A stretch of DNA of 64,000 nucleotides from Amarolinea aalborgensis (GTDB lineage Bacteria > Chloroflexota > Anaerolineae > SSC4 > Amarolineaceae): positions 1 to 64,000 of the forward strand of contig NZ_UETR01000009.1 in NCBI RefSeq assembly GCF_900491745.1, written 5' to 3'. The notes beneath the pieces were generated by a model. It worked only from the letters and a program-made list of their open reading frames with translations. It was not told the DNA's origin and ran no database searches. Position numbers and translations under genes: made by a program. Positions 25,036 to 33,649 of the stretch are shown in pieces. Positions within the stretch are counted from its first letter, which is position 1; the number at the start of each line of letters is the position of its first letter.

Positions 25036-28000
25036 TCAGTGTACGCGCAAAATCAGCAGCCCGCCCTCCCCTTCGGTCACGTAGGCCAGGCCGCCCACCA
25101 CACTGACGCCCCCGGCATACCCCGGCGCGTCGTACGAGCCAGCCAGGGTGGGGTGGGCAGGGTTGCTGACGTCAATGATCTGCAGGCCGCTGTCCCCTTC
25201 GGTCACGTAGGCCAGGCTGCCCACCACGCTGACGTCCCCGGCAGACCCCGGCGTGTCGTACGAGCCAGCCAGGGTGGGGTTGGCCGGGTTGCTGACGTCA
25301 ATGATTTGCAGCCCGCTGTCCCCAACTGCTAGGTAGGCCAGGCTGCCCACCACGCGGAACCCGAAGACAGACCCAGGCGGATCGTACGCGCCGGCCAGGG
25401 TGGGGTGGGTCGGGTTGCTGACGTCAATGATCCGCAGGTCGTAGGGCCATGCTCTCAGGTAGGCCAGGCTGCCCACCACGCTGACGTGGGTGACATAATA
25501 CCACGAATTCGACCAGCCGCCGCGCCAGGTGGGAGAAGCCGGGTTGCTGACGTCAATGATCTGCAGACCCACGTTCCAATCAGCCACGTAGGCCAGGCTG
25601 CCCACCACGCTGACGCCCAGGGCATCACTACCATACCCCGTCATGCGGTACGCGCCGCGTAGGGCAGGGCTGGCCGGGTTGCTGACGTCAATGATCTGCA
25701 GACCGATGTCCGAATCAGCCACGTAGGCCAGGCTGCCCACCACGCTGACGCCATTGGCATACATCTGTCTGTTGTAGGCGCCGCGTCGGGTGGGGTTGGT
25801 CGGGTTGCTCACGTCAATGATCTGCAGACCGTAGTACCCAGCGGCCACATAGGCCAGGCCGCCCGCCACGTTGACGTCGTAGGCTCCCCACCCCGGGTCG
25901 TAGATGACGCGACCGATGGGATTGGCCGGGTTGCTGACGTCAATGATCCGCAGGCTGTAAAAATCGACCACGTAGGCCAGGCTGCCCACCACGCTGACGC
26001 TGTGGTCACCCTGCCCGCCGTACGCGCCGCGCCGGGTGGGGTTGGCCGGGTTGCTGACGTCAATGATCAGCAGACCGCTGTCCCAATCAACCACGTAGGC
26101 CAGGCTGCCCACCACGCTGACGCCATAGGCAGACCCCTGCGTGTCGTACGCGCCAGCCAGGGTGGGATTGGCCGGGTTGCTCACGTCAATGATTTGCAGA
26201 CCGCTCCCGCCATCGGCCATGTAGGCCAGGCTACCCACCACGCTGACGTCTATGGCATACCCCTGCGTGTCGTAGTAGCCGCGTCGGGTGGGATTGGCCG
26301 GGTCGCTGACATCAATGATCTGCAGACCGCTCCCGCCATCGGCCACATAGGCCAGGCTGCCTACCACGCTGACGCCCCTGGCATACCCCGGCGTGTCGTA
26401 CGCGCCGCGTCGGGTGGGGTTGGCCGGGTTGCTGACGTCAATGATTTGCAGCCCGCTGTCCCCATCGGCCACATAGGCCAGGCTGCCCACCACGCTGACG
26501 CTATAAGCATTTCCTGGCGTATCGTAAGCGCCGCGCACGGTGGGGTTGGCTGGGTTGCTGACGTCAATGATCTGCAGACCAGTCTCCCCATTAGCTAGAT
26601 AAGCCAGGCTGTCCACCACACTGACGTCTTTCACAACCCCCGTTAAGACGACGCTTTGCCCTACCTGCACCGGGTGAGCAGGATCGCTAATGTTCAAGAT
26701 TACCAGCCGAAGGCCAACGCCGACATAAGCGTAGTTCCCGTGGCCATCCGCCGCGGTGACGTAACCACCAATCTGGCTGACGAACTCGACCATGGGCGCA
26801 CTCGTCGGCGTCGGAGTAGGCGTTCGAGTTGGCGTATTAGTCGGGTTGGGCGTCGCTGTAGGCGTTCGGGTAGGAGTCACGGTCGGCGTCAGCGTGGGCG
26901 TTGGGGTGTTCGTGGCCCCGGGCACGGACGTCGGCGTGGGTGTTGGGGTGTTCGTGACCCCGGGCACGGGCGTCGGCGTGGCCGTCGGGGTGTTCGTGAT
27001 CCCGGGCGTGGGCGTTGGGGTGTTCGTGGCCCCGGGCGCGGGCGTCGGCGTGGCCGTCGGCGTTGCCAGGTATAGCACCCAATCAAAGGATCGGGGGCCA
27101 TACGTTCCATGCTCGTCTTGCACATTCACGTGCCAATAGTAGGTGTCTGGCGCATTCAGGGTTGTCGGTCTCCAACATGCCTGGGTGATCCAACCGCTCT
27201 GCTCTCTGTTCGCATTTCCAAGTGTCCATATATCCACCCAGAAGAAGACCTGGTCGCCGTCAGGATCGCCATTGTCTTGCCAACAGAGTGTCGGCATCGA
27301 AGCGTGTGTGGAACCATTCGGAGGACTGAGCAACGTGGGTTGGCGAGGTGGATGATTTTCCTGGGCCGACGTCGGCGTCGGCGTGGGCGCCGGCGCGAAC
27401 TGACGGCGCACCAGGGGCATGAACGCTTCTGAGACTACCAGCGCACGGTAGACGGTGTCTGCCTGCGCGTCGTCGCCTGCCTGTCCACCAATCACGTAGA
27501 TATCCTGCTGCTGACTGAGCGCGCCGGCCGCGCGCAAGCGCGCCGCGGGCAGAGTCGCGCCGGCCGTCAGGGGCGCCAACGCGCCATCGGGCTGCATCTC
27601 GAAGCCAAACACGCTCGCCCGGGCCTGGCTGCCATCCGTACCGCCGATCACGAACAGTTTGCCCTGCGCCGCCAGGCCGATGGCATCGGCCCGCGCTTCA
27701 GGCAGGATGTCGCTGCCCATCTCCACCCAGTTCTCTAGCGCTCCACTGCTGCTGCGCATGGCCCGGTAAATTTTACGCGAGACAGTGGCCGTCGTAGGCC
27801 GGCCGCCGATGATATAAATCGCGTTATTAGCCGCGACCGCGTTGAGTCGGTAGAGAGGCGTCGGCAGCGCGCGGTCCTGAACCCATGCGCCCAGGGCGCC
27901 GTCCGTCCCGATGGCAGCGCGCCAGACGTTGGACAGCGGGTTGGCGTCGAAGCCGCCCTGCCCTCTGGCCAGGTAGTGAACGCCGCGATCGAGGAAGACA

Positions 28001-28041
28001 TCGTACAGTTCGACGACGTTGAGGTGCTTGCCATTTAACAA
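25036..28041 (-). CDS. Kelch-like plus LVIVD-repeat surface protein (start in doubt)
   Basis: About 1001 residues from a TTG at 28041. Residues ~1-210 hold Kelch-like blades (AIYIIGGRP, KLFVIGGTDG, DIYVIGGQAG); ~215-325 an Ig-like domain with two cysteines (PTLCWQD, QACWRP); ~330-430 a Thr-Pro linker of the TPTPTP type; the rest is 14 LVIVD blades of ~42 residues (SLAYVADGDSGLQIIDVSNP consensus), forming a beta-propeller. The architecture is that of an extracellular adhesion or binding protein, yet no signal peptide is seen. A strong promoter and GGAGG precede an ATG at 28065 in the same frame, but its second codon is TGA. The gene is therefore either a recent pseudogene, starts at TTG, or is 5'-truncated. 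Confidence 0.75.
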   Translation of the reverse strand: MLNGKHLNVVELYDVFLDRGVHYLARGQGGFDANPLSNVWRAAIGTDGALGAWVQDRALPTPLYRLNAVAANNAIYIIGGRPTTATVSRKIYRAMRSSSGALENWVEMGSDILPEARADAIGLAAQGKLFVIGGTDGSQARASVFGFEMQPDGALAPLTAGATLPAARLRAAGALSQQQDIYVIGGQAGDDAQADTVYRALVVSEAFMPLVRRQFAPAPTPTPTSAQENHPPRQPTLLSPPNGSTHASMPTLCWQDNGDPDGDQVFFWVDIWTLGNANREQSGWITQACWRPTTLNAPDTYYWHVNVQDEHGTYGPRSFDWVLYLATPTATPTPAPGATNTPTPTPGITNTPTATPTPVPGVTNTPTPTPTSVPGATNTPTPTLTPTVTPTRTPTATPNPTNTPTRTPTPTPTSAPMVEFVSQIGGYVTAADGHGNYAYVGVGLRLVILNISDPAHPVQVGQSVVLTGVVKDVSVVDSLAYLANGETGLQIIDVSNPANPTVRGAYDTPGNAYSVSVVGSLAYVADGDSGLQIIDVSNPANPTRRGAYDTPGYARGVSVVGSLAYVADGGSGLQIIDVSDPANPTRRGYYDTQGYAIDVSVVGSLAYMADGGSGLQIIDVSNPANPTLAGAYDTQGSAYGVSVVGSLAYVVDWDSGLLIIDVSNPANPTRRGAYGGQGDHSVSVVGSLAYVVDFYSLRIIDVSNPANPIGRVIYDPGWGAYDVNVAGGLAYVAAGYYGLQIIDVSNPTNPTRRGAYNRQMYANGVSVVGSLAYVADSDIGLQIIDVSNPASPALRGAYRMTGYGSDALGVSVVGSLAYVADWNVGLQIIDVSNPASPTWRGGWSNSWYYVTHVSVVGSLAYLRAWPYDLRIIDVSNPTHPTLAGAYDPPGSVFGFRVVGSLAYLAVGDSGLQIIDVSNPANPTLAGSYDTPGSAGDVSVVGSLAYVTEGDSGLQIIDVSNPAHPTLAGSYDAPGYAGGVSVVGGLAYVTEGEGGLLILRVH

Positions 28042-28071
28042 CGAATCGTTGGCTTTGAGTCACATGGGACG

Positions 28072-28138
28072 CCTCCGGGAATGACGCAGGCAGTGGTTCT
28101 TACGGTATCAGTATAAAGCAGGATGGAATCGTTGTCAA
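28072..28138 (-). promoter_or_regulatory. Promoter and ribosome site of the LVIVD gene
   Basis: On the minus strand TTGACA (complement of 28133-28138), 17 bases, TATACT (complement of 28110-28115), a near-consensus promoter. GGAGG (complement of 28072-28076) lies six bases before the ATG at 28065-28063. That ATG is followed at once by an in-frame TGA (28062-28060). Confidence 0.8.
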
Positions 28139-28214
28139 TCCAAAAATTGACATTATGCCCGCTTTGCAGTATGACAACCCCGTAGGCCTGATGCTGTACG
28201 CCTGGAGGGTGACA

Positions 28215-29213
28215 ATGACAACGTGTTTGGTAATCGGCGCGACGGGTTTCATTGGTGGACAAATTGCACGCGCCGCGGCGAAGCGCGGCTGGCAGGTGCG
28301 TGCGCTGCGCCGGCGGCCCGGCGCCGTGGGCGCGATTGGCGATGTCGCCGTGGAATGGTGGGCCGGCGATCTGACCGACGGCGCGACTGCGGTTCGACAG
28401 GCTCACCGCACGGGGCCTGAGCTTGTCGAAGGCCGCGCGAGCCTGATCGGAGCTATGGCCGGCTGCGATGTGGTGTTCCACGCGGCCGGCGCGTATCCGC
28501 ACGGGGCGCGTCGCCTGGCGCAGGAGGTCAAAGCCGCTGAGGCGCAAATACGCACGGTTTTGGATGCGTTTGCCGCGGCCGGCGCCGGCCGCCTGGTCTA
28601 CACCAGCTCCTTCACCACCATCGGCCCGCCGGGCGAACCGGGCCGCCTGGCTGATGAACGCGACCCCTATCTCCCTGGCTCTGCGCAGGAGGCGTATCAC
28701 GAGGCCAAGTGGGCCATGGAAGTCGCCGCGCTGCAGTCTGGTCTGCCGGTCGTGGCGCTTTGCCCCACGGCCGTCTTTGGGCCGGGCGATGTGCACCTCT
28801 CCGTCAGCCAGATTCTGCTGCTGGCGGCCAAAGGGCGTATTCCGGTCTACGTGGATGCGGTCTTCAACATCGTGGACAGCCGCGACGTGGCCTTGGCGCA
28901 TCTGGCCGCGGCCGAGCAGGGCCGGCTGGGCGAACGCTACCTGATCGGCGGTCACAATGTCACCCTGCTGGACGGCCTGGCCCTGACGGCGCGCCTGGCT
29001 CACGCGGCCCCGCCGCGCTTCAGGCTGCATCCGCGCGTGCTGGACGCCATCGCGGCTCTACCCATCCGCGGGTTGGGTCATCTGCGCACCATGCGCCTGT
29101 GGCAGCCATTCAACAATGCCAAGGCGGTGCGCGAGCTGGGCCTGGCCCCGCGTCCGCTGGAGCGGACGATCGGCGACGCGCTGGCCTGGTTCAAGACGAT
29201 GGGGTATCTGTAG
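28215..29213 (+). CDS. NAD-dependent sugar epimerase/dehydratase (SDR superfamily)
   Basis: 332 residues from the ATG at 28215, which follows GGAGG by six bases; upstream in-frame ATGs lack a ribosome site. The N-terminal Rossmann motif GATGFIG (residues ~8-14) binds NAD(P), the catalytic pair is YHEAK (Y-x-x-x-K), and TSS precedes it. It resembles extended SDRs such as hopanoid-associated sugar epimerases (HpnA-like). Residues ~60-74 (VRQAHRTGPELVEG) are encoded by an inserted palindromic repeat at 28393-28430 that keeps the frame and falls in a surface loop before LIGAMAGCDVVFHAAG. Substrate not known. Confidence 0.87.
   Translation: MTTCLVIGATGFIGGQIARAAAKRGWQVRALRRRPGAVGAIGDVAVEWWAGDLTDGATAVRQAHRTGPELVEGRASLIGAMAGCDVVFHAAGAYPHGARRLAQEVKAAEAQIRTVLDAFAAAGAGRLVYTSSFTTIGPPGEPGRLADERDPYLPGSAQEAYHEAKWAMEVAALQSGLPVVALCPTAVFGPGDVHLSVSQILLLAAKGRIPVYVDAVFNIVDSRDVALAHLAAAEQGRLGERYLIGGHNVTLLDGLALTARLAHAAPPRFRLHPRVLDAIAALPIRGLGHLRTMRLWQPFNNAKAVRELGLAPRPLERTIGDALAWFKTMGYL
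28393..28430. repeat. Dispersed palindromic repeat inside the epimerase gene
   Basis: TTCGACAGGCTCA at 28393-28405 pairs with TGAGCTTGTCGAA at 28418-28430 (12 of 13). Together with flanking bases it adds about 14 in-frame codons to the coding sequence. The peptide it encodes is typical of a widespread intragenic repeat, recognised here from memory of the motif. Confidence 0.75.
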
Positions 29214-29262
29214 ACGCGGGAATGTAGCCCCACGCTTGGCGGGTAAACGGTGCGCGTACCTT

Positions 29263-29291
29263 TTGACGCACCCCATGCCCTGTGTTATGAT
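29263..29291 (+). promoter_or_regulatory. Promoter of the carbamoyltransferase gene
   Basis: TTGACG at 29263-29268 and TATGAT at 29286-29291 with a 17-base spacer. The leader to the ATG at 29344 is about 45 bases and includes GGAG at 29336-29339. Confidence 0.7.
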
Positions 29292-29343
29292 GAAGCTAAC
29301 GAACGGTTTTACCAATAAACCATGTTGATACCTGCGGAGCATC

Positions 29344-31071
29344 ATGAACATTTTGGGGATTTGCACGGAAGGCCCGCAATCTACCGGGGCCTGTTTATTG
29401 ATAGACGGCAAGCTGATCGCGATGGCCGAGGAAGAACGTTTTGTGCGCATCAAGCAGGCGCCGGGCCTCCTGCCGACACGCGCCAGCCAATACTGTCTCA
29501 AAGCCGGCGGGCTGAAGCTGAGCGACATTGACGCGATTGCCGTATCGTGGGATGTCGCCAAATACACCGATTTTATGCCGCGCTTCTACGACGAAGTGGG
29601 CCGCCGCTACGGCGACAAAGGCTGGTTGACTTACATCAGCGAAAAGCAGATCTTGCAGCGCTTCCAGCCGAACTATGTGCAGCACCGCATCACGGCCAGC
29701 CTCATCAAGGGCGCAGACCGCAGCCAGATGCGGCCCATTCGCTATGTGGGCCATCACAAGACGCACGCCGCGGCGGCTTTCTGGTCATCCGGTTACGATG
29801 AAGCGACGATCATCACGATTGACGCCAGCGGCGAAGAGCAGTGCACGGTGATCTGGCACGGCAAGGGGATGGAGATCACGCAGATCGAGAGCTTCGACAT
29901 CCCTGACTCCACGGGCTGGATGTACGCCGGCCTGACCGAGTTCCTGGGCTTTCGTCCCTATTCCGATGAAGGCAGCGTGATGGGCCTGGCCTGCTACGGC
30001 GCGTACGATCCTGAGATCGCCGCGGTCTTCGACCGCATGGCGCCGCTCTCGCCCGACGGCGCGTATCGCATTGATCCCAGCTACTTCTTCTTCGGCGAGC
30101 ATACCTACGGCGATCGCTACACCGACAAACTGGTGCATGAGCTGGGATTGCCGTTCAAGTACGGCGATGAGATCACGTCGCGGCAGCAGAACATCGCCTG
30201 GGCTGTGCAGGATCGCCTGGAGCAGATCGCGGTGGGCCTGGCGCGCCGCGCCGTGGTGCAGACCGGCTGCCGCACGCTGTGCCTGGCCGGCGGCGTGGCC
30301 TTGAACTGCAAGATGAACCGCGTCATCCTGGACAGCGGCGCCGTGGATCGCATCTTCATCCAGCCGGTGAGCAATGACGCGGGCTCGGCCCTGGGTGCAG
30401 CGCAGCTAGTGGCCGCGGAGATGGGCGACGATCCGCGCTTCGAGCAGCGCCTGGTGCACTATGGCCCAGACTACAGCAACACCGAGATCAAGGCAGTGCT
30501 CGATGGGCACAAGCTGAAGTACGAATATCTGCCCAACGGCCGCCTGGAGCGCCGCGCGGCCGCGCGCATGGCGCAGGGCGCCATCGTGGGCTGGTTCCAG
30601 GGGCGTCTGGAGGCCGGACCGCGCGCGCTGGGCAGCCGTTCCATCATCGCCTCGCCCATCGGCGCGGAGGTCAAAGACAAAATCAACGAGGCGGTGAAGT
30701 ACCGCGAACCCTGGCGGCCGTTTGCGCCGTCGGTCAAGGCCGAGCGTATCGGCGATTTCGTCCAGGACCCGGTCGAGGCGCCGTTCATGATCTTGACCTT
30801 CGACGTGCGCCCGGAGGTGGCTGACCAGATCGCGGCCGTGGTGCATGTGGACAACACCGTGCGGCCGCAAACTGTGCGCGCAGAGGATTTGCCGCGCTGG
30901 TATCGGGTGATTGACGAATTCGAGAAGCTGACCGGCGTGCCGATGATTCTCAACACCAGTTTCAATGTCAAGGGCGAGCCGATTGTCAACACCCCGCAGG
31001 ATGCCGTGCGCACCTTCTACGGCAGCGGCCTGGACGCGCTCGCCATCGGCGATTTTTGGCTCGAAAAGTAA
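29344..31071 (+). CDS. NodU/CmcH-type carbamoyltransferase
   Basis: 575 residues. The N-terminal half (starts MNILGICTEGPQSTGACLLI) is an ASKHA-fold domain with a metal-binding HHKTH motif (~residues 138-142) and the DASGEE segment. The C-terminal half contains GRLEAGPRALGSRSIIA and VNTPQDAVRTF, the carbamoyl-adenylate domain of the NodU/TobZ family. Such enzymes carbamoylate sugars or other hydroxyls of secondary metabolites and glycans. It has its own promoter; the biotinyl-protein gene follows 49 bases later and may be co-transcribed. The acceptor substrate cannot be inferred. Confidence 0.92.
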   Translation: MNILGICTEGPQSTGACLLIDGKLIAMAEEERFVRIKQAPGLLPTRASQYCLKAGGLKLSDIDAIAVSWDVAKYTDFMPRFYDEVGRRYGDKGWLTYISEKQILQRFQPNYVQHRITASLIKGADRSQMRPIRYVGHHKTHAAAAFWSSGYDEATIITIDASGEEQCTVIWHGKGMEITQIESFDIPDSTGWMYAGLTEFLGFRPYSDEGSVMGLACYGAYDPEIAAVFDRMAPLSPDGAYRIDPSYFFFGEHTYGDRYTDKLVHELGLPFKYGDEITSRQQNIAWAVQDRLEQIAVGLARRAVVQTGCRTLCLAGGVALNCKMNRVILDSGAVDRIFIQPVSNDAGSALGAAQLVAAEMGDDPRFEQRLVHYGPDYSNTEIKAVLDGHKLKYEYLPNGRLERRAAARMAQGAIVGWFQGRLEAGPRALGSRSIIASPIGAEVKDKINEAVKYREPWRPFAPSVKAERIGDFVQDPVEAPFMILTFDVRPEVADQIAAVVHVDNTVRPQTVRAEDLPRWYRVIDEFEKLTGVPMILNTSFNVKGEPIVNTPQDAVRTFYGSGLDALAIGDFWLEK

Positions 31072-31120
31072 CGCGCAATGACGAAGGGCGCGCCCGGCCG
31101 GGACGCGGGCGGAGGTGATG

Positions 31121-31627
31121 ATGGAGTTTCGGTATCATACGGTCGGCGACGAAGAACAGATCAGAGTGGTCAAGATCGAGCAGGATGGCGAGCGCTATCG
31201 GATCACGGTGGACGGTCGGCCGTATGAGGTGCAAGCGCACCGCCCGGAGCACGGGTCCATCAATCTCAGCATCAACGGTCGGCGACTGCGCGCGTTCGTG
31301 GCGCACGATGGGCTGCGCCGGCATGTGGCCCTGGCATCAACAAAACGCTACGTGGTGCAGCAGCCTGATCCGCGCGCCAGGCAACGGCGCCGCGGGCCTG
31401 GAGCCGCCGAAGGCGGGCTGGAAGCGGCCATGCCCGGCCAGGTGCTCGACGTTCTCGTGCGACCGGGCGACACCGTCACGCGCGGCCAAACCCTCGTCCT
31501 GCTGGAAGCGATGAAGATGGAGCTGCGCATTGCCGCGCCGCTCGATGGGCAGGTGCGCGCGGTGCGCTGCGCGGCCGGCCAGGTCGTTGAACGAGGACAG
31601 ATACTAATCGAGCTGCAGGCGCTCTAA
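31121..31627 (+). CDS. Biotinyl-domain protein (BCCP-like)
   Basis: 168 residues, start chosen at the ATG five bases after GGAGG (31111-31115). The N-terminal ~100 residues are a beta-rich domain, and the C-terminal ~80 form a biotinyl/lipoyl domain with the biotin-attachment motif EAMKME near residue 130. It resembles the biotin carrier part of acyl-CoA or pyruvate carboxylases, and a linker of Arg/Gly/Ala connects the two parts. No carboxylase or carboxyltransferase subunit is nearby, so its partners are elsewhere in the genome. Confidence 0.88.
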   Translation: MEFRYHTVGDEEQIRVVKIEQDGERYRITVDGRPYEVQAHRPEHGSINLSINGRRLRAFVAHDGLRRHVALASTKRYVVQQPDPRARQRRRGPGAAEGGLEAAMPGQVLDVLVRPGDTVTRGQTLVLLEAMKMELRIAAPLDGQVRAVRCAAGQVVERGQILIELQAL

Positions 31628-31655
31628 ATTTCGTGCAATTAGGTCTATTTTGTGC

Positions 31656-31708
31656 TACAATCATGGTCCATTTCATGGCGAATGACTGCCTGTCGCGATT
31701 GAAATGGA
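31656..31708 (+). promoter_or_regulatory. korAB -10 and structured 5' leader hairpin
   Basis: TACAAT at 31656-31661 is a good -10 (the -35 region GTGCAA is weak). The expected RNA starts near 31668, directly at a hairpin: TCCATTTCA (31667-31675) pairs with TGAAATGGA (31700-31708), continued by TGGCGA with TCGCGA-like bases. The leader to korA is about 140 bases. Confidence 0.45.
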
Positions 31709-31809
31709 ACCATGCTCAACGTACGACGCGAGTCAAGCCGGGAGGCGGCTGCGTCTGACGTGCGTGCCATTACGATTGGCATTTCAAGGTATTCAGGAGG
31801 AGACTCTCA

Positions 31810-33645
31810 ATGTCAAGCACAACGGCTGTGCTAGAACGTCCGGCGCCGGCCCTGGCTCCGGTAAGGCCGGACGTCGTCAATGATTTCTCGATTGTCGTGG
31901 CGACCCCCAATGGCTCCGGGAGCCAGACAGCCAACCTTTCGATTATCCGCTCGATTTTCCGTATGGGAATTCCGGTCAACGGTAAGAACCTCTTTCCCTC
32001 CAATATCCAGGGCTTGCCCACCTGGTACACGATTCGCATCAGCAAAGATGGTTATGTGGCTCGTCGTGAGGGGACCGAAATTCTGATCGCTTTCAACGAC
32101 AAGACGGTCGAGCAGGACCTGGCAAACCTGCCAGGGGGCGGCGTTTGTATCTACCCGCTGGACTGGAAATTTGCCCATGATCGCACCGATGTCACGTACT
32201 ACGGCATTCCGGTCAAGGAATTCGTCAAGGCGTCGGGCGCGGAAGACAAAATCAAAAATTACATTGCCAATATGGTTTATGTCGGCGCCCTGGCGTTTGT
32301 GCTGGGAATTGACTTGGAAGAGATCAAGAGCGCTTTGCATACGCATTTCGGCGGCAAAGCCAAGCCGATCAATCTCAATTTCAGCGTCGTCAAGATGGCC
32401 TACGATTGGTCAAGGGAGAACCTGACCAAGGCAGATCCTTTCCGCGTCGAGCGCATGGACAAGACGCAGGGCAAGATCATGATCGAAGGCAATATCGCGT
32501 CCGCCTTGGGGGCCATTTTTGGCGGCGTCCAGGTCGTGGCCTGGTATCCGATCACGCCGGCCAGCAGTCTTGCGGAGTCGCTGAATGAATACCTGCCGCA
32601 AATGCGCCTGGACGAGAACGGCAAACCGACGTTTGCGGTTCTGCAGTGCGAAGATGAAATTGCCGCCATCGGCGTGGCCATTGGCGCGGGCTGGGCCGGG
32701 ACGCGCAGCATGACGTCCACCTCTGGGCCTGGTCTCTCGTTGATGACCGAGTATGCCGGCATGGGCTTTTTTGCCGAAGTGCCGGTGGTCATCTGGGACG
32801 TGCAGCGCATGGGGCCAAGCACTGGCCTGCCCACGCGCGTCGCGCAAGGCGATGTGCTGATGGCCTACACGATGGGCCATGGCGATACGCGCCACGTGGT
32901 GCTCTTGCCTGGCTCAGTCTCTGAGTGTTTTGAATTCGGCATGCAGGCCTTTGACCTGGCTGAGCGGCTGCAAACGCCGATTTTTGTATTGAGCGACCTG
33001 GACCTCGGCATGAATTTGTGGATGAGTGAGCCGTTCGCTTATCCAGAAAAACCACTCGACCGCGGCAAGGTGTTGACGGCTGAGGATATTCAGCGCCTCG
33101 GCTCCTGGGCGCGCTTCGAGGATGTGGACGGCGACGGCATCGGGTACCGTACGCTGCCTGGCACGAACGACTACCGCGCGGCGTACTTCACGCGCGGCAC
33201 GGGTCATAATGCCAAGGCCGTCTACAGCGAGCGGCCGGAGGACTGGGAGCAGAACATGGCCCGCCTCTACAAGAAGCACTATACCGCCAGCACGCTGACG
33301 CCCAAGCCGGTGGTGGATGACGCGGCCGCCACCCCGATCGGCATCATTTCGTATGGTTCGGCCGATCCGGCCGTCCTGGAGGCGCGCGATCGCTTGCGCA
33401 AACTGGGCATCGAAACGAACTACCTGCGCATGCGCGCGCTGCCGATTGATGAAACGCTGCGCGAGTTCGTCGCCCGGCACGATCGCATCTACGTCGTCGA
33501 GCTGAACTTCGAAGGGCAGATGGCGGAGATTCTAAGTATGGAGCTGCCGCAGCAGGCACCCAAACTGCGCAAGCTCAACAAATGCGACGGCCTGCCGTTG
33601 ACCCCGCGCTTTGTCACCGAGTCCATTCTGAAGCAGGAGCGATAA
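31810..33645 (+). CDS. korA: 2-oxoacid:acceptor oxidoreductase, fused gamma-alpha subunit
   Basis: 611 residues after AGGAGGAG. Residues ~20-195 are the gamma domain (NGSGSQTANLSIIRS), and ~215-611 the alpha domain with WYPITPASSLAE, the substrate/TPP-site signature, and EDEIAAIGVAIGAGWAG. Together with KorB it oxidises 2-oxoacids such as 2-oxoglutarate to acyl-CoA, CO2 and reduced ferredoxin. The fusion of gamma and alpha is typical of KorA in many anaerobes and actinobacteria. Four bases separate it from korB. No ferredoxin-like delta subunit is adjacent. Confidence 0.94.
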   Translation: MSSTTAVLERPAPALAPVRPDVVNDFSIVVATPNGSGSQTANLSIIRSIFRMGIPVNGKNLFPSNIQGLPTWYTIRISKDGYVARREGTEILIAFNDKTVEQDLANLPGGGVCIYPLDWKFAHDRTDVTYYGIPVKEFVKASGAEDKIKNYIANMVYVGALAFVLGIDLEEIKSALHTHFGGKAKPINLNFSVVKMAYDWSRENLTKADPFRVERMDKTQGKIMIEGNIASALGAIFGGVQVVAWYPITPASSLAESLNEYLPQMRLDENGKPTFAVLQCEDEIAAIGVAIGAGWAGTRSMTSTSGPGLSLMTEYAGMGFFAEVPVVIWDVQRMGPSTGLPTRVAQGDVLMAYTMGHGDTRHVVLLPGSVSECFEFGMQAFDLAERLQTPIFVLSDLDLGMNLWMSEPFAYPEKPLDRGKVLTAEDIQRLGSWARFEDVDGDGIGYRTLPGTNDYRAAYFTRGTGHNAKAVYSERPEDWEQNMARLYKKHYTASTLTPKPVVDDAAATPIGIISYGSADPAVLEARDRLRKLGIETNYLRMRALPIDETLREFVARHDRIYVVELNFEGQMAEILSMELPQQAPKLRKLNKCDGLPLTPRFVTESILKQER

Positions 33646-33649
33646 CATC

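Noticed and set aside
28035..29030. 331-codon minus-strand frame opposite the epimerase
   Set aside because: Shadow of the SDR gene; no domain and it starts within the coding region of the confirmed gene.
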